DNA of 64,000 nt, from positions 43,993,193-44,057,192 of the forward strand of contig CM031879.1 of the NCBI GenBank assembly GCA_018697195.1, given 5' to 3'. Of this stretch, positions 39,801 through 52,980 are shown piece by piece (the stretch's first letter is position 1; the number at the start of each line of letters is the position of its first letter). The notes under the pieces are model-generated. The model did not search any database. It saw only the letters and a program-made list of their open reading frames with translations, and was not told where the DNA came from. A program made the translations under genes and the position numbers. Source of the stretch: Certhia americana. Its lineage: Eukaryota > Chordata > Aves > Passeriformes > Certhiidae.

Positions 39801-42800
39801 TAGCTACTTCTGCTGTTCCATCCTTAGGACATTGCAGTAGTGGTTATCAATGACTTTTTTCTGTGTATGTTAAGCAAACTGACTTCTGGATGTTCTGGCC
39901 ATACCCATTGCTGTGATGCCTATATCTGTTTGCCTGAGGAGGGCAAGATTCCTGAATAGGAATCCATCCATGGCAGAAGATTGTGCCTCTGTTTATCATG
40001 AGAAGAGCAATGAGAAGGCATTTCCATGTTGGTGCAGCATGCCCAAGCATCTGGTAATCAAGGTAGTCAAGAAAACTGACTGCACTGCTATTCGTAGATG
40101 CCGAGGCACTGAAAGCAGTAAGGGATGCAGCAGGATACTGCATGCTGGCAGATGTTTTATTTCCCCCCAGCACTGGTAAGGGGTTGCCAGGATGCTGCCA
40201 CATTGTGCAGCCACTTCTCAGCATCATGATATTCTTGACACTAAAGCATCCCCTTAAATCCTTCCCCTCTTGAGGACTTGCCTTTAGGGATTGGCATGGG
40301 GCCTCAGCCAGCTCAGCCCTTCAGCTGCCTTGGTGCTAACTCAGGGACTGGTAACCCTGCAGCACCTGTGTGCCCAGGCTTCAAGTTGCTCTAGTTAAAA
40401 AGAGGGCAGGGAATTAATCCTCTCTTACACTTCCCAGTGGTACCCACCCTGCCCCTCCCCAGCCCATCTTCTTCCAGATGGAAGCACACAAGTTTTGGGT
40501 GCAAGTCTCTGCTTCAAGAACTGTTCAGGTGAACTTCTCCCAACAAACAGATCTATCTCCAGAATTAAAGGTTTGAAGGATCTAGGCTTAAGAGAAACCA
40601 TCTTTAAATACAGTCAACAATAAGTCCAGCAAACCAGCAGAGACTGAGAATTTCCCACAACTCCACATATGCCCAGTCAGAAGGGCAGCAGTGCAAAACT
40701 CATTACTCAGTTTTGCATTCACTAATATTTGAATGATTAAGGTACTGAAATGCAATGCAGATGGAACATTAATTTTATGGATGGTAATGAATTCAAATTC
40801 AGAAATCAACCTTTCCCTTGCACCGTTGTAGAAATATTTAGTATTTACTATATACATATTTTATATCTTTAAAACACTTTAAATTTTTAATGAATTATGA
40901 AAGTCCCAGGAGAAGTACCTAAAGTTGCATATTCCTGTGGTGGAGAGGAAGGAACCAAGGCAAGGAAAAAGGTTAAGCGATTATCTGAGGCCAAAAAGTA
41001 GGCAGTGGAAGGAATAATGGGGATTAGGCTTCAAACACTCACAATTTTCAGCTCCCAAAACATATGCTCTCAAAAAAACCCTAAAGAATTCAATCTGTGC
41101 ATACACTTCCACCACAATAAATACAAATACACTTGGGCACACATACCACTGACACAGAGGTTCTGTGAAAGAGTTTAATGAAGAACATTTTCCTAAGTAC
41201 TATGGCAAAGAAGAGCAAAACAATAGCATCATCTATTGTTTGATTAGTATCAAAAATGCCATTATCTTAATAATTCCCAAAAGATAAATGCTTACAAGTA
41301 ATGTCACAGCAAGACTCTGCTATCATATCCTTTTTGCTATGTCCCATGCATAAAAGGTTTCCCTGGCTAATCACGGTGGAACACAATTCTGATAGGCAGG
41401 AAGGGCAAAGGAAGAGCAAAAAGAATTATCCAAGGAAAACTTTAGGCTCCCTCCTTATGGATAGGAAAACATGGTTGATAATCTGAAGACAGAAAGTAAC
41501 TTTAAGATAGATCATAGAAATCATATCCTTTCTAAGGGGAAGGAAGTGGCAGAAAAGAATACCTGGACAGCACACACAGAAAGAGCAGGAGCTGGGTGGA
41601 AGGCAGTCCAGATGCATTCATCATAGCTCAATGAGTTTCACTCAATGGCATGTTAGGAGATGTTAAAGAGTTACCTAATTTAGGAATAACTATCTTTGAG
41701 AAGTCATAGAAGATGCTGAAGGACCAAAGAAGGGCTAAAAGAGTATTTAAGATGGGAGAAAAGGAAGGTTCAGAAAGTTACAGCCAGCCTTCTGACCTTC
41801 TGACATTGCTCCTGGCCATCTGAAATAAACACTCAGGAATATATGTATGAATGTGCATATTTATATCTATGCATACATAATTGAGAATAACAAAAAAGTC
41901 TGCCATGTGCTACCAAGACAGCTTCTATGTGCCAAGAAAAAATCAAGATGTTCATAAAGAGGTTCTTCAGTATGAATCATCTCAGATCAAATTTCCTTCC
42001 TGTGTTGGAAAACTGGCCCATTAAATCAGCAGCAGCAAGGAGAAGTACAGCAAGACTCGGACACTGTGGGACTCCTGATGCAGCATGGTTTGAGAATGAT
42101 TATTGGTATTTAAGCACAAATGGACTGAACATGTTGAGGCAATCTGCAAAGACCTGCTCCATGCTGTGGCTTGGAGGAGTGCCAGTGCTCTCTAAGGAGG
42201 ATCCAGAAGTGAGGGACTTCTCAGAGTGGGGTAAGAACTGAAAATAGATCTGATGAACCACAGATCAGTCTGATGAAATTTAGTAGGATTACACAGAGAA
42301 ATAAAATAGCAAAGTGATTTAGGTTGGGAGAGGTAAAAAAAGATCTGAAAGTTTCAGTATACTTCAAATTAGACAGAACAGTCTTTCAAAAGAATAAGGA
42401 AATAAATCACAGGACAAATCATGCTGCAAGCAAGCTCAGGAATGCTCCACTCCAGCTCAAAGCAGGAGCAGCTGTGAGATGAGACCAGATTGCTCATGGC
42501 TTCATCCTGTCATGTCTTGAAAACCTCAAGGATAGAGACTGGACAGACTCTGTGAACAACCTGTCCCCCTGCTTGCCTGTCCATATGGGAAGAAATATAT
42601 GAGTTCCTTGTGGCATCCAGAGTCCCTCTTTCAGTTTTAATACACAAAGCCATGTCTTCTCCAGCCAGCCCTGGTTGTGCAGACTCTCCTTGGAGGGTGA
42701 CTGCTTCAGCTCCCAACCATCTTGGTGGCCCTTGCTGAATTTCTTTTTCCTATATAAAAAACTTCAGGTATTTAATAAAAGTAGATGTTCTGAAATGTTC

Positions 42801-45800
42801 TTAAATCTTCAGGGAAAGCTTGCTTTACTAGCAGAAATAACTGCAAATTCTCCTTCAAAAGAAAAAACAAATCTTCACAGATGAAGAGTGAAATTTTGAA
42901 TTTATATTTCTTTTAGAGAAGAAGAAACTCGAAATATCACTTCTTATTAGAAGAATTACACGTTTTGCGTTGGTCATGCTTCTCCTGCAAACACTTTACA
43001 TGAAAATTTCCAGACAACAACTGGGCCCCTTGGACTGGATCTCTTACAGGCAAGAAGTGAGTGATAGGTGTGAGCTCCTTCTCATTGACAATACCCCTTC
43101 TGCTGGCACTGCCAACTTCCAGTGTGCCCCAGCCTCTTAGCCTTACAGAGAGGATACAAACTCCTAGACAAACACCAATGAAGATTATGAGACTATAGGT
43201 ATCTCCCTTTCTGGGAAAAAAAAAAAAAAAAAAAAAAAATCCCCTTACAACACTCTTTCAGAAAAGCACCCCAAACTCTAAGTACAGCTTTTTTTCCCAG
43301 CAGATCAAAAATGTAAATGTTAGATATTAAAATTCAGTTTTCACACAGTCTTTTCAATGTAGACCTTCTAGTTCATGAGACTGAAAAGGAGTAAATTAAT
43401 AAAGAACCATTTGTCTTGTTCTTGGTGCATTATTTACAGCTGAAGTTTGGATCATTAATAATGAATATAGAAGAGGCTTCCTTAATTCCACTTGCTGAAG
43501 CAGCTTGTAGGTATGATCCACCTCACATGAATTCAGTTCTAAAATGTTGGCTTCTGTAACATTCTTGAAAAAATTCTCTCTGTTCAGGCAGAAATTAAGT
43601 AGATTTCTTATCTTTATCCATTTACTTGTCCACTACCCAGAGAAGTGTTGGATACCCCATCCATGGAAGTGGTCAAGGCCATGGATGTTGGATGGAGCTT
43701 TGAGAAAACTGCTCTAGTGGGAGATATCCCTGCTCAGAGCAGGGAGGTTGGAATAGATGATCCAGCCCAGTGGTGGTTCTATGATTCTATGAAATACATA
43801 ATTCTCAAGGGTTCTATGAATGAAAAGGAGCTGAAATTTACACATCAAGATACAGTCTATGGTGTTTGCATCTATGTGAATTCCAAATACAACTGCCAGC
43901 AATACCTATGGCATGCAACAGATTTAGTTCAGCATTTTTCTTTTGATGTTAAATTGAGGGTCGTCACAGTTCAGTCGTATTGCCATATTAAAATATAATG
44001 CACCAAAAATATGAACCTCACAGCATTTTGTTTGGATTTGACTTTTTTTTTTTTCAGATAGTATTTATCCTCACAACATAAACCATTTTATGCTTATAAA
44101 AAATGGAAATAAGTAGCCTAAGGAGTAACAAGAGAATGAATTTAGACAGCCATTTTTTGTATTTATTGCTTCATAAATCAACTAGCAAAGAATTCTGTTA
44201 TTTCATGAGCAATTTCAACCATTGATAAAAAATCTTCTTCATTGCTTCTTAGATAATCTCATTTTACACACCAGTATTCTCTTGGGCATATTTTACCTCA
44301 TTCACAGTAATCTTTAAATCCTTCAAAAGCTGAGGAGATGGGAAAACAAACACAAAACAAGTAAATAAAAATGTCATACTGTGGTATAAAATTATAAAAC
44401 TAAAGATGACTTCTTTTTTTTGGCTCCTTCAAACTTTCTATGCCATCTTACTCAACCTGCAACATCCCTGTATGTCAGCTTTCCAAGATGAAAAATGGAA
44501 AAATATGATTTTAAATCACAGTTCCACAGTGCACTGGAAATACAAATGCATTAGTATCTGTGAAGTTTTTGGAAGACATTGCTAAGTTGAAGGTACTACT
44601 GAAAGAAGCAAAATTATTTCACAGTTTTAATATAAACCTGCCTTTGTTAATTCTGGGGGGTTTTTTGTTTGTTTTTTGTGTTTTTAAATGTTTTTATTTC
44701 TCCCCTTCTGTAGGTAAAGGATCTGTTGTACTAAATCCATTTAAATGATTGTCCCCTGCATATCAATCCTAACCCAGCAATGAATTACTGTATCTTCTAA
44801 AATAATGTTAAAAGGCAGAATCCCAGCAATCAGGGATTCTGATTGTTCACACTTCTGTGTGAACAATCAGTTCTTCACATTTACTGTGCAGCCATTACAA
44901 AGACGTTACATATGAGCTATCTTGCATTTTAGGAAAAAAAAATTTAAATTAAAAAAAAAAAAAAAAAAAAAAAGCAAGAGCCCTCAGACCATGTGACTGA
45001 AACACCTAGAAAGGCTTTCAAAATTAAGTCTGAGTTCAGCAACTCTGGGAAAGAACTTCTCCTGTCAGCCTTTGTGAGTAAGTTTTTCAATTCTCTCAGA
45101 TCTTAAAAGATGTCTCCCTTCCATCACAACACTCTGGGGTGCTGCCATCTGGGCCATAACTAGGTTTATTTGACTAGAAAGCTCACTCTGACCAGTTTGT
45201 CCTGACAGAGACAGACACAGGCTGGAGCTGTCCCCAGAGAGGCTCCTGCCCACTGCCCCCCAACAGGACAGACGTCTCCCAGCTCAGGCTGTGCCACAGG
45301 TTCAGCACCATGGGGAGGGCGTGTGACAGCATCGGGGAACGCCTGTCCCAGCTCTCCTTCTGCAAAGAAGTGCCACCAAAGGGGTGCTTCCTGCACCTCC
45401 CTGCATGCCTGCCATGAGAAAGATGTTTTTGGCCCTCACTCCTGGCTCAGGGCAGAGTGCAGAGCTCGGAGCACCACAGCAAGAGGTCTTACGAACCAAG
45501 GTGGTTAAAAGCACTACATGCCACTGGCTGGCAATTAATAGCCACTGCCTTGGGGCTGGCAGTCTGGAATATGCTTGCAACTAGTACTGAAGCTTCTCTC
45601 CTGCCTGGAGAATTGCAAATCCTAAAAAGGTGACATTTTAACTGATGTCTTTCAATGAACTTGGCTATGATTCCTTTCAACCTTCAAAGTTCTTCCCTGC
45701 ACCTAATTCAGGGGTGAATGAAGAGCCCAATCCTTTCAATGGGACTCCTCCTCCTACTGATTTTGGTTCCAAAGTACTCAAGCTTTGCCTGCATGATTTC

Positions 45801-48800
45801 AGTTCTATTTTAAAGGTTCAGGCAATCTTAAGAACAACCTCAGCTATTTTAAACTACGTTGATTTGATCATACTAACCTACAGTATGCAGGCTCAAAATT
45901 CAACATCCACAGCTAATGATGACTCAGACTACTCATTTCTTTCTAGATTTTTTTTTCTCCTGTTTTTTTGGAAAACAAACCATCTCACAACCTTCTGTAT
46001 TACCATTTTGGCAGTTATGATTTATACAACCAGACATCACAGACTTTCTGGATGATCAACCGGGGGTTTGGATGACCAAACCTATTCCATTGGGGAATCT
46101 AAATTGGTTAGACTCACTATTTATATTATGATTTTACCCTTAGGTCACAAACAGTCTGCTAGGGAACTGTAAATGAAGGTACATGCTGGTCTTCATACAA
46201 AACCACCCACATTAAGTAAATTCAAATCAGTGCTTCCTCCAGGAAACAAAGAGTTGCATTACTTACAAGTAGATTTGATTATGGTTTAGAGAACTGTTTA
46301 AACACATGTAGCACATCAAATGAAAGCAGATTGCTCATTGTTTAAGAAATGCTGTGCTCATTGTTTAAGAAATACTGGTAGATTGATGCAAAGATCAACA
46401 CACTTGATAACTCTCTGTAACAGTTAAGTGAAAACACAAGCCATAGTGAAGATGGAAACATCCAGTTTCATCAAAATATCTTCAGATTTTACATTTTCAA
46501 TTAAGGATAAGATAGTCTTATTCTAACATTTTTAAAATCAAGATCATGAAAACAATACAACAAATCAGTTTGCAATACCATGTTGGCCTCTCTCTTCAAG
46601 GCCATAAAAACACCCATAAATCTCATCATCAAGAACATATCTAAAACACTTTCAAAACATCGCAGCATCGAAGATATCTTTATGTACATTTGTGTACATC
46701 CAGTAAACATGCAGATTCATACAGCACATGCAAACAGCCTAGCAAAGAAAGGGTTAAGACAAATGAACATTCTCAAAGCAATTCAAATAATCCCTCTATA
46801 TCATTCTGTATGTGAGAAGTATTCTAGCTGGGAAGCTGGACTGGTATCAGTTCAGAAGTTGCTGCTGATCTGACACAAGCCAAAAGAACCAGCAGACTGC
46901 AAGGAGAAAGTTGCTAGAAAAAGGAAAAACCCAAAAAACCCCACAACACACAGAGCAAAAGGTTCATGTTAAGAATCAGTTGGATCTCCTTTACTTCACA
47001 GAAACAATTATTTTACTTCTAATTTCAAAGGGGCTTTGGGGGAAAAGACTGAAGGAAATATAGTTCATTTTGGTAGAGCACACATTGCACAAAATAAATT
47101 TAAGAATCTATTTTTAGGCTAGAATGGTTGAAGAAATCCCTGATTAGCCTCTTAATGGGGTGAGTCCAATTTATTGAGAATGATCACCAGAGGGAGTCAT
47201 TGACTTTCCCATTAAAGTCAAAGGGAATTTTACATACATCAGAAATACAGAATTGGGGGCAGAGCTGAAAAAGACTTCAAACAGATTGGAGTTGAGGGAA
47301 CAACACAAACCACAGTTTTATGGATTTCATCTGAATCCATTTTCCCCTTTGGAGTCCCAAAGGATGATGGCTATATTCAATGGTTAAAAATAGAGAGAAG
47401 GCACTGAAGTCATCCATTCAGTGGGTACACACTCCCACAACAACAATAGAAAACAAAACCAACCAAAAAAACCCCCAAAACACAAGCAAAAACACCCCCT
47501 CCCTCAAAACCCACCCAACCAAACCCCCCCCCCCAAAAAACCCCAAAATAATAAAAAAAATCCCTTAAGCATCTTATTAGTTCTACAGGAGTTTGCAGTG
47601 GTGTAAGTAATAACTGCTTAGTTTTCTCTTTGGACTTGTAACATATCAGTCCTTCTGGAAATGCAGTATTCAACAGCACAAAGAAAATCTCCAGGTGTCT
47701 TTTATAAGAGTATGTTATACCTCTTGGGAATATCAGTAAAAGTGAAACGGAGTGAAATGGAGTCAGAAAGAGTTGTTAGCATGGGGATTTTCTTTTGTTT
47801 TGTTTTGTTCTATTTTTTGTCTTCAATGTTAGTGACAAAAAGAGGTAGTGAGTATAGGGATTTGTGAACAAAGTAATAAACTAATTAGACAAACAGTATA
47901 TTCAGCCATAAGCAAGTGTGCATTTTATGCTCAAAACACCAAATTTCATGACCTTCAAGAAATATTTTCATGTTAAGAACTTGTCTTTTCTTTGCTGGAC
48001 TTCAGCCCAACCTTATTCTTTCCACAGAAGCCCAGCAGACTTTGGTTTGAAAACAAGCTCGTTCATTCAGCAACTTTCTCCTTAATTCTCTACAAGAATA
48101 TTATATAGCAGAAAATTAGATTTAAAAAGGGCAAGGCAACAGCCCCACCCAACCAAATGCAATTTCACTTCCCTAGAAATGTCCTCTGAACAAATGGATT
48201 CAATTTGTTTCTGTGTTCCCAGGTAATGGCAGCACCTTGTTTCGTTTGTTTATTTAATTACTTCTTGTTCATGTAATTAGCTGACAGACTGCAGCCTTTT
48301 GTTCATTATAATACAGTTATTTGCATAGCTATTTCCATTTTGAGGCTGAATTTTGGACAGAGGCTCTGTTTTGGGTAGTGACAGGCAGAGACACTGCTGG
48401 GAAGCCTCATGCAGGGAAGCATGCAGCAACCTGCTCCTTCGTGGAATGAGTTGCTCCAGGAACTGCCCTGGCTGCCCATCTGCTTCTGACAGCAAATCAA
48501 AGTCCTATTTCCAACATGCAGCATAAGACCTGGCTGTCTTTCATCATCATAGGTAACACTGAAAACCAGTTGAGATCCTTCTAAACCATTTTTACCAACA
48601 GACAACATGCATAATTTACTGCACTTTAGACTGAATATTAGGAAAAATTTCTTCACTGAGAGGGTGGTCAGGCATTGGAGTGAGCTGTCCAGGAACTGGT
48701 TCAATCATCATCCCTGGAATTGTTCAAAAAACACATACCTGTGGCTCTTTGGGACATGGTTTAGTGGTAAACATGGCAGTGCTGAGTTAAAGGGTTGGAG

Positions 48801-51800
48801 TTGAAGGAGTGTCAAGGGTCTTTTCCATCCTACATTTCTATGGTTCTGTGGCATTACTCAATGTATACTTAATTTAAAATTATCAGTACTCTTTCAGTGG
48901 TTGGGTGAAAAAAATTTAGAGATGGAGGCTACTTTAAGCTTTCTTTCATGAACATTTTAACATCCAGTTGAGTCTAGTGTTAAAATAATTTTTTGCATAA
49001 ATAATTTTTTAAATAATCAAAATATATCCGCAGATAACAGTTTTGCAGAATGCTGACCCTTCCCATTAATAAATGCAGCAATCATCACCCTTCAAGTCCT
49101 CTGAATTTCCAGCAGTGAAATGATGCAAGTTTTTATCTGGGTTGCTCAGAATTACATGAATATGCACCTTATTACGAAAATGAGGGGCAGAGTCAGTGCT
49201 GGGGGAAGACTGGACAATCTGGTGCACAGGAGCCACCTTCATCTCAGCCCCCATGCATCTAAACACCTTCAAACTCTACCTCTGAGGAAAAATTATATAC
49301 CAACACATCAATTTATACTATTTGAAGGATAGAGAGCTGGAACAGACAGCTTGGAAAAATTGTCAGCAGCCTTCATATACAACCCACTGCTCTGGTCAGG
49401 ATTAGTCCTGTAATCAAAAGCAGCAAGGCCCAGCCTTTCAAAGGCACCGGTTTTAGTCCTACCTGTGCCATCTGCCTCTCCAGCTTTGACCGGGGAATAT
49501 CATCAAAATAGTTTTCATTTCTTCTTCTCCTTGCATCACCCTGCATGATAATGTGGGGAACGTCCAGGGAGCCACCAGTAGTGAAAGTGCTTTGGCTAAG
49601 TGATGGAGACAACTGAGGAGGAGTGTGGTTACCACTAGGTTCCTGGACAGAGAAAGAAAAATGCAGCATAAGAAGAACAGCATATTGCTGACTTCAAATC
49701 ACACATTTAAAAGTGCATTGAGTTGCTCACACGAAAAAAATTATGGAACAATTCCTGCAGTAGAGGTTATCGTGGATGAACTTTTGAGATTTGCTACCTG
49801 AAGTGCAGATCTGATGTAGAAGAAAAAATACTGATTACATGAACTAGTGGCAAAATTTCCTCCCCAAAACTTCCTTGTGTAATATATACTCTCTCCTAGA
49901 GATAAAACAGTGAGCTACTCCTTGTCAAGGCCCAAATAAAGCCATGATTTAGGATTAGCTATTTGTAAGATTCAAATACATTCTCACCACTTTTGAGCAG
50001 CTGCTCGGAGCAGTGAAAGTGATTTGAACACTAGCAACACCTCTTACTGGAGAAAAGAAATGCATGTCCATTTACACAGTACAGACATTATGTTGCAATT
50101 TTTATAGGTTTTGCAGAACATCCATTTTAACCTGAAGTACCAGATATCAGACACAAGGTAAATACCAATTCCTGCAATGCATAAAAGCATCAGAGTACAA
50201 ATATTTTACCTGGCTTTTCTCCTTACTTCTACTCAACTGTAACCTTGTATCAGTCATGTGCAAATACCACATAGAATTGATACATAAACCTAATAAATAA
50301 ATAAATACACAGGTCCTCCTGGTTCACATTTTACCAGGATCTGCCACCACGCTGCCCACAGCCAGACATCCTGTGTACATTTGGAAACACCTAGTCTCGT
50401 TCACATGGCATCACTTGTTCGAGCACTAGTTACAAACACTGGTGCCCAGGTCCACTGTTCCACATTCTCCTGGAGCTCCATCAGCAGGAGCAGGGAGTTA
50501 CAGTGTACTATCCAGTCTGCAGAGTACCAGCCGATATGTGAGCAGGAAAACGCTGTCACAGCAACTGAATGGGAAATGCTCCCCTCTCAGGATGGAGGTT
50601 ATGGGCAGAATGTACCCAGGAGCACGCTGACTCAGTGCAGACCTTCCCCAAACCACCTCCTGCTGTAATGCTCTATTTCAATACTGAACAACAAGAGGGG
50701 ACCAGAAGATGGTGGAGCAAGCAAAAACCTGCTCCAGTGTGGAAGGTAAAAAAGTTCTGCTTTTCTATTTAAAGAGAGTATTAAAGTGGATGATTCATGC
50801 ATTATTACATTGAAGCAAGCCCAGTTCTGAAAAGATTCAAGGTACTTTACTCCATGCTGTTAAGAAACAAGATCTGGTGTAGGAAATCTGAGAGTTGTAA
50901 TATCTTCCAAATGGAAAGTAAAGTTCAAGTCATAGTAATGCCTGATGTCAATATTTGAAGTGTTGGAGTCTTCCTTACAATCACAGCAATAGATTAGTAT
51001 TTTTAATGTTGCCAACAAGAAAAATGTTAAGAAAATGTAGCTCTTTAATATTTTTTAATTAACTGGGATTTTTTTTATTTTATTTATAATTCTCTAGCTT
51101 TTGTATGATCTGAGACAAGCACTTGACATTTCCCAGGGCAAAGAAAAGAGTGTTTTCCTCTTAGGAATAATCTTTTCCCTCCTTCACAAAAATCCACCTA
51201 CATTTGGCCCAGTTAAAAGCTTCTGAAAAGCTGTAGTCTGCACATGCTCAGTAGGTTTGGTGAGGCATAATCTCTAAAACCCACCCTCCCTAGGCCTAAC
51301 AACATGGTGCACACACCTCTTCTCTGGAAATAAACTGAGTGCATGGGCACCAAACAAGATCCTCTTTAGTGAGTGCTACTTGCTGCTCCAGCTAGGTGGG
51401 TAACCTCTTTTTGCTCTGATTCAGGATTCACCCACTGTTGCAGGCTGATAGGGCCACCAGTGTATCAAAGTGACAGATGAACATAGAGATTCCAGCCCTC
51501 ATCGAGCTTTTCATATTTTATCAAGCTGCATATGAGGAGGAAATTCACTCCGAGATCTATATTGGAAGATTGCCGGCAAGGCAATACAGACCAGAAATAC
51601 CAACCCAAGAAATAAAAGAGTTACCATGCCGCTACATTGTGGAACAGTATGTCATTGTATGATTTCATGCTATTTTCTCAAAGTTGTCCTTCACAGCACA
51701 GATGGAGACCCTCAACTGTGCAGCGTGTTGCCATCTACTCAGCACCGTGTTATCATTAGTTACCGTGAAGTCAGTATTTCATTCTCGCCTCATTTCGTGG

Positions 51801-52937
51801 CCCCAAACCTCTCTCCTAAACTCTTTTCAAATCCTGCTCTGAAGGTAGAATGATTAATATCATCACAGTCATGATGTTCACAAGTGCTTTACAAATGTCA
51901 ATCAATTAATTTTCACCACACCTGTGACTTCTGGCATTTTATAATTGCTGCTTTAGTGCGGGTGACCTGAGACACACAGACAAAGGTTAGAAAGTACCAG
52001 TCACTCAATTACAACATCTATTGCTTGATTTTCCAAGTGCTTGAGTTCCAAACTCCACTTCTGTTAATCTAATTTTCAGCACTGTGTACTCAGCACTTGT
52101 ATAAATCAGACTCAAGACTCCAGTCAAATATGGAGATTGTCAGTAACATACAATTAGTCACTGTCTAGGAGGCAATTAATTAAAAAACTTACCACAAATT
52201 ATTCAAGTTTTTTGTGGCAAGAACAGTTGTAAGTCGATAGTTTCATAGTACAGCTATTCCTTTAATCATGAGCCTCTCTCCCATTCTTCAATCCTCTCCC
52301 TCACTCCTTACCTACCTTCTCATCTTCTTAAACAAACCTGCAGACCAGGCACAGACACCCCTGCAGGTGCTACCATGGCCTCAGTACCACACTACTGTTA
52401 GTCACAAGGTACTCATATCATGTTTCTACCCAGCTGTGAATGCAAGGACACGAGACCTGCAGGGATGTCTGATCACATATTTCACTCTCAAAATCTGCCT
52501 CATCCCCTCTCAGACCTGCTGCTCATGTACACCTGGAACCACAGAGGTCAGGGATGGAAGGGAGCTATAGATATCCTTCCTCAAGCTTCCTGGGCATACT
52601 TCATGTCCCACAGATGTTTGTCTAACCTAAAACCAGGAATTCTACCCAGTTAACTAATTCTTGTGTTAAAATATCATTTCTGTTGCAACACTTCTGCAAA
52701 TTTTCTGCAAAAGTTGTTGGTCCTTCAGTTTAAATTCCAGCCTCCAGTGCTGACTGGGGAGGAAGGGCTCCCATGAAGTGCATAGAAACTGGTCCTATAA
52801 TTAAAGATTATCATGCACCCAAGGAAAGGAAGCAAGATTGCATAGGTAACCTGAGATCCAGTAATTTCTACACTTTTGTGTATAGAAAAGTGTATTTGTG
52901 TAGTGTGTGTGTGTGTATATATGTTATATATATATAT

Positions 52938-52980
<43 letters not shown>

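Larger units (their letters stand above)
33104..49462 (-). other. ANKS1B intron (16.4 kb), largest complete intron in the window
   Basis: Donor GTAGGA, acceptor GATTTTCAG. It contains an RFX-like X-box (37385-37398), a CpG-dense patch (37860-38200), CR1 fragments (42445-42745, 43636-43793, 48622-48851), A-runs (43216-43239, 44951-44973), a 14-bp hairpin (44839-44870), a direct repeat (46332-46373) and a C-run/G-quadruplex tract (47472-47544). GC-richer blocks at about 39900-40560 and 45180-45560 were not identified. No coding exon recognised. Confidence 0.8.

Noticed and set aside
43645..43998. 117-codon plus-strand ORF
   Set aside because: Its first part is CR1 3' UTR including the ATTCTATGA tail, and the rest is intron.
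47380..47679. Pro/Lys/Asn-rich and Gly/Phe-rich ORFs on both strands
   Set aside because: They translate an A/C-only low-complexity tract; composition explains the open frames.
51477..51662. Plus-strand 61-codon ORF with a natural-looking composition
   Set aside because: Antisense inside an ANKS1B intron, no family recognised and no splice or promoter context.
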